Positions 9,490-17,991 of a DNA stretch of 64,000 bases are shown one piece after another. The stretch is from the NCBI RefSeq assembly GCF_947495325.1, contig NZ_CANLYK010000004.1, positions 124,001-188,000 of the forward strand. Direction: 5' to 3'. This DNA is from an uncultured Allomuricauda sp. GTDB taxonomy: Bacteria > Bacteroidota > Bacteroidia > Flavobacteriales > Flavobacteriaceae. Made by a program: the position numbers and the translations under genes. Positions within the stretch are counted from its first letter, which is position 1. Each line of letters begins with the position of its first letter. The notes under the pieces were generated by a model. The model was not told the DNA's origin and did no database searches. It saw only the letters and a list, made by a program, of their open reading frames with translations.

Positions 9490-10776
9490 GTGCTATATCA
9501 ACCTATTGCTGAAAGAATGTATTTTAGCGGAAATATAAATTTTGTGCGCTTTCTTTACAGCTTTTTAATTTTTATCTCTTGGAATGTTTTAAAAGTCATT
9601 GCGATTTTTAGTTCCAAGATAAAATTGTTCGTTTCAGGAAGAAAAAACACTTTTTCCATTTTAAATTCGAAAAATCTTGCTGGTGATTCCACCATCTGGC
9701 TGCATACGGCCTCACTTGGGGAGTACGAACAAGGGCTACCAATTCTGGAAAGATTAAAACGTGAATATCCAAAATATAAAATTGTGCTTACGTTTTTTTC
9801 GCCTTCTGGCTACGAAGTAAAAAAAGACAAAACTCCAGCCGATTGTGTGGTTTATTTACCATTGGATACTCAAAAAAATGCAAAACAATTTATCGAAACG
9901 ATTAATCCCGAAATAGCCATTTTTATAAAGTATGAAATTTGGCCCAACTACCTGAGGGAATTAAAACTTCGTAACATTCAAACCATTTTGGTTTCCGCAA
10001 TATTTTCTAAAAGACAAATCTTTTTTAAACCATTCGGTGGGTTTATGCGGAACAGTCTCAAGTCTTTCAATCATTTCTTTGTTCAAGACCAAAGTTCCCA
10101 GAAACTTCTGAACTCTATAGGAATCAAAAATGTTACTATTAGCGGGGATACCCGTTTTGATCGTGTTACCGAAATCTTAGGGCAAGAAAATTCCTTGGAT
10201 TTTATGAATAGTTTTAAAGGTAATGATCTCTGCTTAGTAGCAGGCAGCACATGGCCAGAGGACGAAGAAATAATAATTGATTTCATTAATACTTCTCAAA
10301 AAACTATTAAATATGTGATTGCGCCCCATACCATAAAACCTGCCCATATTGAAAAAATTGAAGTCGGTATTACCAAAAAAACCATTCGTTTTTCTAACAA
10401 GGGGAATGACCTTCCAAACTGTGAAGTCATCATTATAGACACTATAGGGTTGTTGACCAAAATTTATAGTTATGCTGATATAGCTTATGTTGGTGGAGCT
10501 TTTGCCACCGGACTTCATAACACCCTTGAACCCGCAGTATTTGGAATCCCAGTTGTGATTGGCCCAAACTATACAGGCTTCAAAGAAGCTGAAGACCTTG
10601 TTAACAAAAAAGGAATACATCCCATTTCAAATGCTCAAGAATTTAATGATGTAATGTCGCTTTTTCTTGAGGATGACTCTTTCAAAGAAAAAATGGGTAA
10701 AATAAATTTGGAATACATTCAAGGAAATGTTGGATCTACCCAGAAGATATTGAATTACATTAAATCCGTACTTTGA
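9490..10776 (+). CDS. waaA: 3-deoxy-D-manno-octulosonic acid (KDO) transferase
   Basis: A GT30 family glycosyltransferase that adds KDO to lipid A precursor at the inner membrane. The N-terminal hydrophobic segment (FLYSFLIFISWNVLKVIAIF) is the membrane anchor, followed by WLHTASLGEYEQGLPIL with the catalytic Glu, TFFSPSGYEV, and in the C-terminal half VGGAFATGLHNTLEPAVFGIPVVIGPNY, the nucleotide-sugar site. The start is uncertain: the first Met gives 428 residues, while ATG 9517 or GTG 9544 would give the shorter N-terminus common in relatives. It is divergent from the sugar aminotransferase gene and is transcribed alone. Confidence 0.92.
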   Translation: MLYQPIAERMYFSGNINFVRFLYSFLIFISWNVLKVIAIFSSKIKLFVSGRKNTFSILNSKNLAGDSTIWLHTASLGEYEQGLPILERLKREYPKYKIVLTFFSPSGYEVKKDKTPADCVVYLPLDTQKNAKQFIETINPEIAIFIKYEIWPNYLRELKLRNIQTILVSAIFSKRQIFFKPFGGFMRNSLKSFNHFFVQDQSSQKLLNSIGIKNVTISGDTRFDRVTEILGQENSLDFMNSFKGNDLCLVAGSTWPEDEEIIIDFINTSQKTIKYVIAPHTIKPAHIEKIEVGITKKTIRFSNKGNDLPNCEVIIIDTIGLLTKIYSYADIAYVGGAFATGLHNTLEPAVFGIPVVIGPNYTGFKEAEDLVNKKGIHPISNAQEFNDVMSLFLEDDSFKEKMGKINLEYIQGNVGSTQKILNYIKSVL

Positions 10777-10938
10777 TTTTATTTTTAATATCACCTATTA
10801 TCGACGCTAGTTGTTTTTTTTAATTTCAACCTCTACTTGAACAGAACACACTAAAAAGACATCATTTAATCGAATAACAGGCTATAATTTATATTCTATA
10901 CATGAATTATTCCGTAAATTGAATGAAATTACACTATT

Positions 10939-11070
10939 ATGAGCACTGAAATTTCTTTTGGCAATAGAATGCTAGTTGGTTTCTTACGACTGATGGTTTT
11001 TGTACTTGTCCTTATTTTAATCGCTATTCCAGTTTGTATTTTATTGGATTTTATTGGGATTTTGGGATAA
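10939..11070 (+). CDS. Small single-pass membrane protein, 43 aa
   Basis: A short reading frame in an otherwise empty 348-bp gap. It encodes MSTEISFGNRMLVGFLRL followed by an uninterrupted hydrophobic stretch (about residues 19-40) and stops after ILG. The composition is exactly that of a one-helix membrane microprotein, with a positively charged N-terminal side. No family is recognised and no strong promoter is seen, so the call rests on composition and position only. The 160 bp before it and 54 bp after it hold nothing I can identify. Confidence 0.4.
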   Translation: MSTEISFGNRMLVGFLRLMVFVLVLILIAIPVCILLDFIGILG

Positions 11071-11124
11071 CTATCCCATAATTCAACCACAGACGGTTTT
11101 AATACATGAGTCTAGAGAACTACT

Positions 11125-11754
11125 CTAAAAAATCACATCTTCCTCGCCCATTTTGCTTTTTATAAGCTTAATGTAAGAGTCAATGGTTTTTTCCATATTC
11201 ACTGGTTCCGTAACATCTATGTTGCCCCTCCAGATAAGCTCTCTTTCCTTGTCTACACAAATACAATACAATGAAGTTTCTGCCCGATAAATATTGAAGG
11301 TTTCATAATATTCTGGGTTGTAGTATATATCCTGATGTTCAAGATAATCGGCACTAAAACGAGTATACATTTCACTGATATTGTTCATCTTTTCCTTAAA
11401 TGTCCTTCTATTTTCAGTGCCGGTTATTTTGGTAAAAAGAATTGCATCAAAACCCTTGTCCAAAAGTTGCTGCTCAACAGCTGAGAGTTCTTCCTCAGAT
11501 TTTTCCGAAGAAGTAAATTCAACATCAAAAACATCAATGCTGCGCATTGCCTCCACACCTTTGGCCGAAAGGGCCTCTTGTAATCTCGTTTCAAATATTT
11601 GTTGTACATTTTCATCCTGTGTCATTCCCACCACCAGTACTTTATATGCATCGAACAACACAATATCTGGATTTTTCCAGGTACTCACCAATTTTGTGGT
11701 AGAACACCCTACCAAAAGCAATATACAGATAGAAACAATTTTTACTTTCATCAT
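11125..11754 (-). CDS. Putative lipoprotein, 209 aa (DUF4136-like)
   Basis: The N-terminus MMKVKIVSICILLLVGCSTTK is a lipoprotein signal peptide with lipobox VGC, so the product is anchored by Cys16 or so. The mature part starts STTKLVSTWKNP and resembles small envelope lipoproteins with a TolB/DUF4136-like alpha/beta fold (SxW motif, then KVLVVGM). Function unknown. It begins 41 bp after the hibernation factor gene stop and has no recognisable promoter of its own, so it is probably the second gene of an HPF operon and under the same Crp/Fnr-like site. Confidence 0.7.
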   Translation of the reverse strand: MMKVKIVSICILLLVGCSTTKLVSTWKNPDIVLFDAYKVLVVGMTQDENVQQIFETRLQEALSAKGVEAMRSIDVFDVEFTSSEKSEEELSAVEQQLLDKGFDAILFTKITGTENRRTFKEKMNNISEMYTRFSADYLEHQDIYYNPEYYETFNIYRAETSLYCICVDKERELIWRGNIDVTEPVNMEKTIDSYIKLIKSKMGEEDVIF

Positions 11755-11795
11755 TACGTTTAAAAAAGTTATTGCACTCGTCTAAATCACAACAG

Positions 11796-12095
11796 TTAAT
11801 GTCTTACAAATAATTCTTGCCGCTTTTCCAATTGTCTTTTTAACTCATCAACAGTTTCGGTCATCGCCTTTTCAAAATCATTATTTCTTGATTTAGCAAA
11901 GAGTCGTGGTCCCGGTGCACTTAGTTCTATTTCACACACCTTGTCCATTTTGGCCTTGTCATTTTCAATTTTAAAAATCACATTCGCCTTTATGATCCAG
12001 TTATATTTTTTACTGAGCCTTTCCAATTTCTTAGTTAGAAGATTACTCATAGATTCACTTGTGTTCATTTTTTGATACTGAATATTTACTACCAT
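11796..12095 (-). CDS. hpf: Ribosome hibernation promoting factor / RaiA family (short form)
   Basis: A 99-residue sigma-54 modulation / HPF family protein that binds the 30S decoding region and silences ribosomes in stress or stationary phase. MVVNIQYQKMNTSESM starts the beta-alpha-beta-beta-beta-alpha fold; basic residues crowd the C-terminal helix (ELKRQLEKRQELFVRH). Only the short form is present, without the long-form dimerisation domain. The start at MVVNIQ is chosen because an upstream in-frame Met would place the coding region over the promoter and its palindromic operator. A perfect TGACAATTGTCA lies 54 bp upstream, so the gene is likely induced by the Crp/Fnr regulator. Confidence 0.87.
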   Translation of the reverse strand: MVVNIQYQKMNTSESMSNLLTKKLERLSKKYNWIIKANVIFKIENDKAKMDKVCEIELSAPGPRLFAKSRNNDFEKAMTETVDELKRQLEKRQELFVRH

Positions 12096-12118
12096 TTCCG
12101 AATTATTTTTGGTTAATT

Positions 12119-12161
12119 CAAAACTATTGTAGAAAAGAAAGAAAATAAATGACAATTGTCA
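12119..12161 (-). promoter_or_regulatory. Crp/Fnr-type site and -7 box in front of hpf
   Basis: The operator at 12150-12161 is the perfect palindrome TGACAATTGTCA. The -7 box TAGTTTTG (12126 to 12119 on the minus strand) starts exactly 29.5 nt from the operator centre. The leader to the hpf ATG is only about 15 nt. Confidence 0.75.
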
Positions 12162-12179
12162 GTTTTGCAGCTTTAGGAG

Positions 12180-13499
12180 CTATCCAAGAAAAAATGGTTG
12201 CCCTGTACTTTGGAGCACTGAAAACCAAAAACCACCTTCTAAGTCAATCTTCTTTCTTTTGGAAACAACCGCAGTAATGGGCAGATACACAAATTTATCA
12301 TTGACCTTGCCCACAACAAACTTTGTTTTTCCGCTCATTGCACCATGCACGGCTTGGTATGCCAAGCTACTACAAAAAACACTGTCACTAGAATTTGCTG
12401 CGGCACTTCTGATAATATAACTTGGATCAATATATTTAATAGTCACTGGAAAAACATCTGAGAAGTATTCCTTTATTTTTTGTTTTAGGAATAACCCTAT
12501 ATCATCATGTTGAACATTTCCAGAAGCATCGGTCATTACAGCATTTTTCTCAAAAAGATGTTGCCCAGCACCTTCTGCAACAACAATGACCGCATGATGC
12601 TTGGTTTCCAATCTACTTTTTAAAACTTCCAAAAAGCCATTTTTGCCGTAAAGCTCAAAATCTAACTCTGGCACAAGGACAAAGTTCACTACTGGCATAG
12701 CAAGCGAAGCGGATGCAGCAATAAAACCGCTATCCCTACCCATTAACTTAATTATTGCAATGCCATTATAAGCTCCAGCAGCTTCATTATGTGCATCTTT
12801 TAAAATTGGACTTGCAATATCAAATGCCGTTTCAAAACCAAAAGACTTATCAATAATATCAACATCATTATCTATGGTCTTGGGAATTCCAACAACACTG
12901 ATATCTAGACCTCTTTTCATAATTTCTTCGCCAATGGCATTGCATCCTTTTAGGGTACCATCACCTCCTATTGTAAAGAGCATTTGAACATCATTTTTCA
13001 CCAAGGTGTCAACCATTACCGAAACATCTTGTGCTCCTCTTGAGGAACCTAAAATAGTGCCGCCAAACTGATGAATATCCTTTACTTTATCAGGAGTGAG
13101 CTCTATAAAACCATGTCCCATTTCAGGATTTAACCCTTCAAATCCATAGGGAACCCCCAAAATCTTTTTGACTCCATAAAAATAATGAAGTGCCATCACT
13201 ATTCCGCGGATCACATTGTTGATTCCTGGGCAAAGCCCTCCACAGGTAACAATAGCGGCGGTGGAATTTTCTGGATCAAAATGAATATTCTGCCTTGGAC
13301 CTGCTTTTTCAAAACACAACGGTTCTTCATTATTGGCCAAACATTTGGTATAGCCTTCCAAAGAAGTATCGAAAACCATTTTGTCCGTTTCGCTGATAAA
13401 TGTAAAAATATCATCTCCCCTTACAGTGCTTAACTGAAGGGGAGATTTGAATTTAGGAACTCCTAAATTTTCTATTTGGAATTCGATTTTATTACTCAC
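12180..13499 (-). CDS. pfkA: 6-phosphofructokinase, ATP-dependent plant/trypanosome-like group
   Basis: A 439-residue phosphofructokinase. TCGGLCPGINNVIRG near residue 85 binds nucleotide, TIGGDGTLKG near 177 has the Gly that marks ATP users at the position where PPi enzymes carry Asp, and GIPKTIDNDV near 203 has Lys where bacterial ATP-PFK has Gly. This Gly/Lys combination is that of the long ATP-dependent group of plants, trypanosomes and many spirochaetes and Bacteroidota. MGRDSGFIA near 253 contacts fructose 6-phosphate. It is the last gene of the usp-SLC13-pckA-pfkA unit, 12 bp after pckA. Pairing a glycolytic with a gluconeogenic enzyme under one promoter is notable. Confidence 0.9.
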   Translation of the reverse strand: MSNKIEFQIENLGVPKFKSPLQLSTVRGDDIFTFISETDKMVFDTSLEGYTKCLANNEEPLCFEKAGPRQNIHFDPENSTAAIVTCGGLCPGINNVIRGIVMALHYFYGVKKILGVPYGFEGLNPEMGHGFIELTPDKVKDIHQFGGTILGSSRGAQDVSVMVDTLVKNDVQMLFTIGGDGTLKGCNAIGEEIMKRGLDISVVGIPKTIDNDVDIIDKSFGFETAFDIASPILKDAHNEAAGAYNGIAIIKLMGRDSGFIAASASLAMPVVNFVLVPELDFELYGKNGFLEVLKSRLETKHHAVIVVAEGAGQHLFEKNAVMTDASGNVQHDDIGLFLKQKIKEYFSDVFPVTIKYIDPSYIIRSAAANSSDSVFCSSLAYQAVHGAMSGKTKFVVGKVNDKFVYLPITAVVSKRKKIDLEGGFWFSVLQSTGQPFFLG

Positions 13500-13511
13500 T
13501 TTGTCTTACAA

Positions 13512-15140
13512 TTAAAAATGCCCATCCAAGCTATGGTGTGAATCAATCAGTGGCCCACCATTTAGAATCTCTTCTGACGCTTCACTAGCAAATTTATCAA
13601 AATTAATATGGAATGAATGTGCCAATTGAATTGCTTTGCTTACATAAGCTCCTTTTTGCAACCAAGTGTTCATAGGGTCCAAAATCTCAGTTGGCACTCC
13701 CGGACAATATTTGGGCATGTGTAATCCAAAAATAGGATGGGCATCAAAGTCTACTTTATCCAAGTCACCTTCCAAAATGGCTGAAATCATTGCTCTGGTA
13801 TATTTCAATTTAATTCTTGAACCTACGCCATAGGGGCCGCCACTCCATCCAGTATTGACGAGCCATACATTAACACCTGCTTCAGTCATTTTCTTACTCA
13901 ACATTTCTGCATAAACCGCAGGGTGCAAAGGCATAAATGGTTCACCAAAACATGCGGAGAATGAGGGAACCGGTTCATTTATTCCTGCTTCTGTACCAGC
14001 AACTTTTGCAGTATATCCAGAAATGAAATGGTAAGCCGCCTGCCCAGGGGTCAGCTTAGAAACCGGAGGCAATACACCAAAGGCGTCACAGGTTAAGAAA
14101 AAGATGTTTTTTGGGTTTTCTGCATAAGAGGGTATCTGGATATTGTCAATATGATCAATAGGATAACTTACCCTCGTATTTTGGGTAATGGAGCTATCAA
14201 AGTAATCCACCTCTTTGGTTCCTTCTTTGAAAACAACATTTTCCAACAGCGCTCCAGGTCTAATAGCTCGATAAATGTCCGGCTCTTTCTCTTCTGTTAG
14301 GTCTATGACTTTGGCATAACATCCTCCTTCAAAATTAAAGATGATATTTTCTGCTGTCCAACCATGCTCATCATCTCCAATTAATTTTCTATTGGGGTCT
14401 GCGGACAAGGTTGTTTTTCCTGTACCGGATAAACCAAAGAAGATAGCGGTGTCGCCTTTCTCGCCTACATTGGCAGAGCAGTGCATTGGCAACACATTCT
14501 TATCTACCGGAAGTATTAAATTCAATGCAGAAAAGATACCTTTCTTCATTTCTCCTGGATACTCCGATCCTCCAACCAAAGCAATCTTGCGAGTAAAATT
14601 AAGAATGGAAAAATTACCTGCAATGATTCCAAAATCCTTTGGGTTAGGTGCTTCATACCCAGGCGCACATAGTACCAACCATTCTTCATCAAAGTCTTGT
14701 AATTCCTCCTCTGAAAGTCTCAGAAACATATTTTTGATAAAGTAGTTGGACCAAGGATACTCCGTAATCGTGCGAACGTTCATGGTATAGTCTGGGTGAG
14801 CACAAACTGCAGCATCCCTTACATATACTTCTTTGTTTGATAGATACTTGGCAATCTCGTTGTACAATTTGTCAAAGTTCTCAGGGGAAATTGGTTTGTT
14901 AATTCTACCCCACCACACCCTATCTTTTGTATACTCATCTTTTACCAAAAAACGGTCTTTAGGTGAGCGCCCTGTAAACTTTCCTGTATTTATAGATAGT
15001 GTTCCATTTTCAGTTTCGGTACCCATATCTTTTTCAACTGTAATACGTTGTAAGGTCTCTGCATCTAAATTCCAGAGCGCAGTAGTATTCTGTATTCCGT
15101 ACTTGCTTAAATCTTTTGTTTTTTCCGTGACTTCGTTCAT
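13512..15140 (-). CDS. pckA: Phosphoenolpyruvate carboxykinase (ATP)
   Basis: A 542-residue PEP carboxykinase, oxaloacetate + ATP to PEP, the entry to gluconeogenesis; in CO2-rich fermentation it can run in reverse. FFGLSGTGKTTLSADPNRKLIGDDEHGW holds the P-loop kinase-1a and metal-binding kinase-2 motifs, GRSPKDRFLV near the N-terminus and the arginine-rich NTRVSYP are substrate-binding. I start at MNEVTEKTKD (15140), 17 bp after the upstream gene stop; an in-frame Met 12 codons earlier would overlap the SLC13 gene. It lies between the transporter and pfkA in one operon, led by a universal stress protein gene. Confidence 0.96.
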   Translation of the reverse strand: MNEVTEKTKDLSKYGIQNTTALWNLDAETLQRITVEKDMGTETENGTLSINTGKFTGRSPKDRFLVKDEYTKDRVWWGRINKPISPENFDKLYNEIAKYLSNKEVYVRDAAVCAHPDYTMNVRTITEYPWSNYFIKNMFLRLSEEELQDFDEEWLVLCAPGYEAPNPKDFGIIAGNFSILNFTRKIALVGGSEYPGEMKKGIFSALNLILPVDKNVLPMHCSANVGEKGDTAIFFGLSGTGKTTLSADPNRKLIGDDEHGWTAENIIFNFEGGCYAKVIDLTEEKEPDIYRAIRPGALLENVVFKEGTKEVDYFDSSITQNTRVSYPIDHIDNIQIPSYAENPKNIFFLTCDAFGVLPPVSKLTPGQAAYHFISGYTAKVAGTEAGINEPVPSFSACFGEPFMPLHPAVYAEMLSKKMTEAGVNVWLVNTGWSGGPYGVGSRIKLKYTRAMISAILEGDLDKVDFDAHPIFGLHMPKYCPGVPTEILDPMNTWLQKGAYVSKAIQLAHSFHINFDKFASEASEEILNGGPLIDSHHSLDGHF

Positions 15141-15157
15141 AATTTTTGTTTTTAAGG

Positions 15158-16996
15158 TTAAAAGTTCCATATCCACGGAACCAATATTAATGTTGCAACA
15201 AAAAATAGGAGCAGTAATGGCCCTCCCACTTTTATGTAGTCTATAAATTTGTATCCCCCAGATGACATTACCATAGCATTGGTGGTCGTTCCAACTGGAG
15301 TTAAAAAAGCGGTTGAAGCACTAATTGCCACTCCAATCATAAATGGCTTAGGGGACACTCCCAATGTAGTTGAGGCCATTATAGCAATAGGCGCCATTAA
15401 AACTGCCGTCGCAGAATTGTTTATGGTTTGACTGAGTGTGGTGGTCAATATAAATATTCCTCCCAAAAGCGCAACAGGATGAATGCTTCCAAGTGAATTC
15501 ACCAAGCTATTGGCCGCCAATTGAGCCACGCCTGTCTTTTGTAGTGCAAGCCCCATGGGAATCATTGCCGCTATCATTATTACGCTTGTCCAACTAATTC
15601 CTTTGTATGCTTTTGAAATAGGAACACAACGGGTCAATAACATAATTCCCGCACAAATTAAAGCGGCTATGGCTCCTGGAAGTATTTTAAATACCAACAA
15701 CAAAATCATGAGTATAAGTGTTCCAATCGCAACATAACTACGTGCATTTAGTACAGCCACATTCTTTGACATTGATTCTGGACTTCCCGAAATCAATACG
15801 TTTTCATACAAAGACTTTAGGCTTTCTATATTTGTCCAGGATCCACGAATTACAAAGGCATCACCAGCTGCAATTTTTATTCTGCCCTTAAGGGCTCTAT
15901 TGTTTCTTGAAGCTGCCAATAATTGAACCCCTGCTTGTTTTAGATAATTTCCCAAATTGATGGTTTTACCTACAAACACAGAGTTTGGGGTAATCAGCAT
16001 TTCTGCCATTCCTACTTCTTGATTGATCAACTCGTTTTTAAGGGTATCTCTTTCTGCCTTGGTTGGAACAATGCCCAAATTATATTTTAAAACTAATTTA
16101 TCAACCGCCTCTGGTTCACCTTCCACAGTTATAATATCATGATACCGCATTTCGGTATCAGGGTCTGGCAATTCAACAAACTGAGGCACTTTTTGTTGTA
16201 ATGGACTGGGATGCCTTCGTTTTAAACGCATTACTGATATATTGTGTTCCTCTTCGAAATTCCAATGCCCTATCCTGGTATTTATAAAGGGGGACATTGA
16301 GCGTATCCTTAGACGATATAGGTTATCCCCGATACTATAGTTTTCAATCCATTTGTGCATTTCAGCATCAATATTCGCAGGTCTTTCATTAGTTTTTCGT
16401 TTGGGCAATAAGCGATAGCCCACGTACCTGAAATACACGATTGCAATAATCAATAACGGCAATCCTATCAAACTGAATTCAAAGAATGAGAACCCTTCAA
16501 AATTATTTTCAACCAAGGCGTTGCTAGCAATGATATTGGGAGGTGTTCCTGTAAGGGTTAAAAGTCCTCCAGTATTTGAGCCAAAAGCCACGGGCATAAG
16601 TAATTTTGATGGCAAAGTGCCGGCACTCCACGCAGCAGACACCGTAACAGGCAACAAGGCCGCTACCGTTCCTGTATTGCTTACAAAGCCTGAAAGAACA
16701 CTGGCTCCCAAAGTGACAATGACCAATAGTTTTGGGATACTCTTTCCTGCCCAACCTACAAAACGCTGCCCTGCCAATGCTGTCCATCCTGTTCTGGAAA
16801 GTCCTTCTCCAATGATGAACAAAGCAGCAATCATTATAACTGTTGAATTGCTAAAGCCCGACAGGGTTTCTTTTACATCCAGAATGCCTGCTAGATAGAG
16901 TGACAGCATGGACATAAGCGCCACAACATCTGGTGGAAACTTGCCCCAAATAAATAATAAGATTGTAATACCCAGTATTACCAATAATGTGAACAT
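15158..16996 (-). CDS. SLC13/DASS family permease with two TrkA-C domains
   Basis: A 612-residue inner-membrane transporter. The N-terminal half has about five membrane segments with the family hairpin FVSNTGTVAALLPV, a central soluble part (about residues 205-385) contains two TrkA-C/RCK-C modules (RIGHWNFEEEHNISVM..., and FVGKTINLGNYLKQAGVQLLA), and the C-terminal half repeats the fold with TLSQTINNSATAVLMAP. Family members import dicarboxylates, sulfate or related anions with Na+. Its place before pckA and pfkA makes a C4-dicarboxylate substrate plausible but unproven. It follows a usp gene by 22 bp. Confidence 0.88.
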   Translation of the reverse strand: MFTLLVILGITILLFIWGKFPPDVVALMSMLSLYLAGILDVKETLSGFSNSTVIMIAALFIIGEGLSRTGWTALAGQRFVGWAGKSIPKLLVIVTLGASVLSGFVSNTGTVAALLPVTVSAAWSAGTLPSKLLMPVAFGSNTGGLLTLTGTPPNIIASNALVENNFEGFSFFEFSLIGLPLLIIAIVYFRYVGYRLLPKRKTNERPANIDAEMHKWIENYSIGDNLYRLRIRSMSPFINTRIGHWNFEEEHNISVMRLKRRHPSPLQQKVPQFVELPDPDTEMRYHDIITVEGEPEAVDKLVLKYNLGIVPTKAERDTLKNELINQEVGMAEMLITPNSVFVGKTINLGNYLKQAGVQLLAASRNNRALKGRIKIAAGDAFVIRGSWTNIESLKSLYENVLISGSPESMSKNVAVLNARSYVAIGTLILMILLLVFKILPGAIAALICAGIMLLTRCVPISKAYKGISWTSVIMIAAMIPMGLALQKTGVAQLAANSLVNSLGSIHPVALLGGIFILTTTLSQTINNSATAVLMAPIAIMASTTLGVSPKPFMIGVAISASTAFLTPVGTTTNAMVMSSGGYKFIDYIKVGGPLLLLFFVATLILVPWIWNF

Positions 16997-17018
16997 ATCT
17001 TTTCTGTTGGAATAATAT

Positions 17019-17810
17019 TCAGTCCAAGGTTAAAACCGGTATCTCCGAATGCAGGGTCAACAGCTTTGTCAATCGTCCCTCAGAAGGAGAGCTCAATCTG
17101 GCGTGGTTTCTTGGCAAAATGGCAAGAAGATCAATGTTTTTCTTGTTGATGTAATTTAGAATGCCTTCTTCAACATCTTGATTTTTGTTGAATGTATGTT
17201 CCACATAAAAATGTTCTAAATAGTACTCCAATAAACTTTCCGTACTATCAACAATGGACTCCTCTGCATAAACAGATTCCTTATAAATGGTAAGTACATG
17301 TACCTTGGAATTAAAGGTGCGGGCAAGGTCTAAAAGAGTCTTTAAAACTTCCTTGTCCTCAATTTCCTCGTTGCCCATTACCAAGGCGATTTCCTTGGGT
17401 TCTTTAATACTGCATCCATACGGAATGGAAATAACAGGGCAATTAGCGTTTAACACTAATTTTGATGTGTTGGTTATAGCTTCATCCGTAACTTTATCGC
17501 CCATAGTTCCCATCATAATCAAATCAGCCTCATTTTCTTCCTGCATGGCAAGAATACTTTCAATGACCTCACCTGTAACAACGGCTAGTTTTGGAGCTTT
17601 TTTTGTCTTGGCTGAAAATGAGTCAATAACATTTTCAAAATCCAATCTCAACCTTTTCTCCTCAGACTCCGTAATCGGCATAGCTGAAACATATAAGGTC
17701 TCTATATCAACAACTCTATTAGGCCCGGCAAAGTTCATTACATAAGCCAAAGCATTGATGGATGCTTCAGAAAAATCGAATGGGACCAAAATTTTATTAA
17801 TGCTACTCAT
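17019..17810 (-). CDS. Universal stress protein, tandem UspA domains
   Basis: A 263-residue protein with two UspA-type alpha/beta domains (about 1-135 and 140-263). The first opens ILVPFDFSEASINALAY and carries MGTMGDKVTDEAITNTS, a partly degenerate version of the G-x2-G-x9-G(S/T) ATP loop; the second ends LPRNHARLSSPSEGRLTKLL, also without the canonical glycines, so ATP binding by either half is doubtful. It is the first gene of the usp-SLC13-pckA-pfkA operon and has a near-perfect Crp/Fnr-type operator and a TATTTTTG -7 box upstream. It is one of three intact usp genes in the island. Confidence 0.88.
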   Translation of the reverse strand: MSSINKILVPFDFSEASINALAYVMNFAGPNRVVDIETLYVSAMPITESEEKRLRLDFENVIDSFSAKTKKAPKLAVVTGEVIESILAMQEENEADLIMMGTMGDKVTDEAITNTSKLVLNANCPVISIPYGCSIKEPKEIALVMGNEEIEDKEVLKTLLDLARTFNSKVHVLTIYKESVYAEESIVDSTESLLEYYLEHFYVEHTFNKNQDVEEGILNYINKKNIDLLAILPRNHARLSSPSEGRLTKLLTLHSEIPVLTLD

Positions 17811-17844
17811 ACCAAAAAAATTAAATTATTAAAAATCTTCACTC

Positions 17845-17887
17845 CAAAAATAGAACCGCACCTTGACCTAAAATATGACAGAAATCA
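17845..17887 (-). promoter_or_regulatory. Crp/Fnr-type site and -7 box for the usp-SLC13-pckA-pfkA operon
   Basis: Operator TGACAGAAATCA at 17876-17887 (read as TGATTTCTGTCA toward the gene) and -7 box TATTTTTG from 17852 to 17845 on the minus strand. Centre-to-box distance is 29.5 nt, the same as at hpf and the other sites. No matching -7 box lies on the plus side, so the divergent ROK gene is probably not driven by it. Confidence 0.7.
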
Positions 17888-17991
17888 GGTTTTAAAATTT
17901 TAGTGCCAAAACACGCTATCATATTGTTTTAAATCCTTTTATGAACTCCATATTATTTATCTTTAAGTATCTCAATAAAAAGCACGGGAAC

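Noticed and set aside
12096-12155. Longer N-terminal frame for HPF
   Set aside because: It overlaps the palindromic operator and -7 box, and HPF proteins start at the MVVNIQ-like strand.
12180-13499. PPi-dependent phosphofructokinase
   Set aside because: GGDG is present where PPi enzymes have GGDD; the Gly/Lys pair fits the ATP-dependent long group.
17876-17991. Divergent control of the ROK gene by the usp operator
   Set aside because: No -7-like box lies 29.5 nt to the right of the operator, in contrast to the true divergent ccoI/regulator site.
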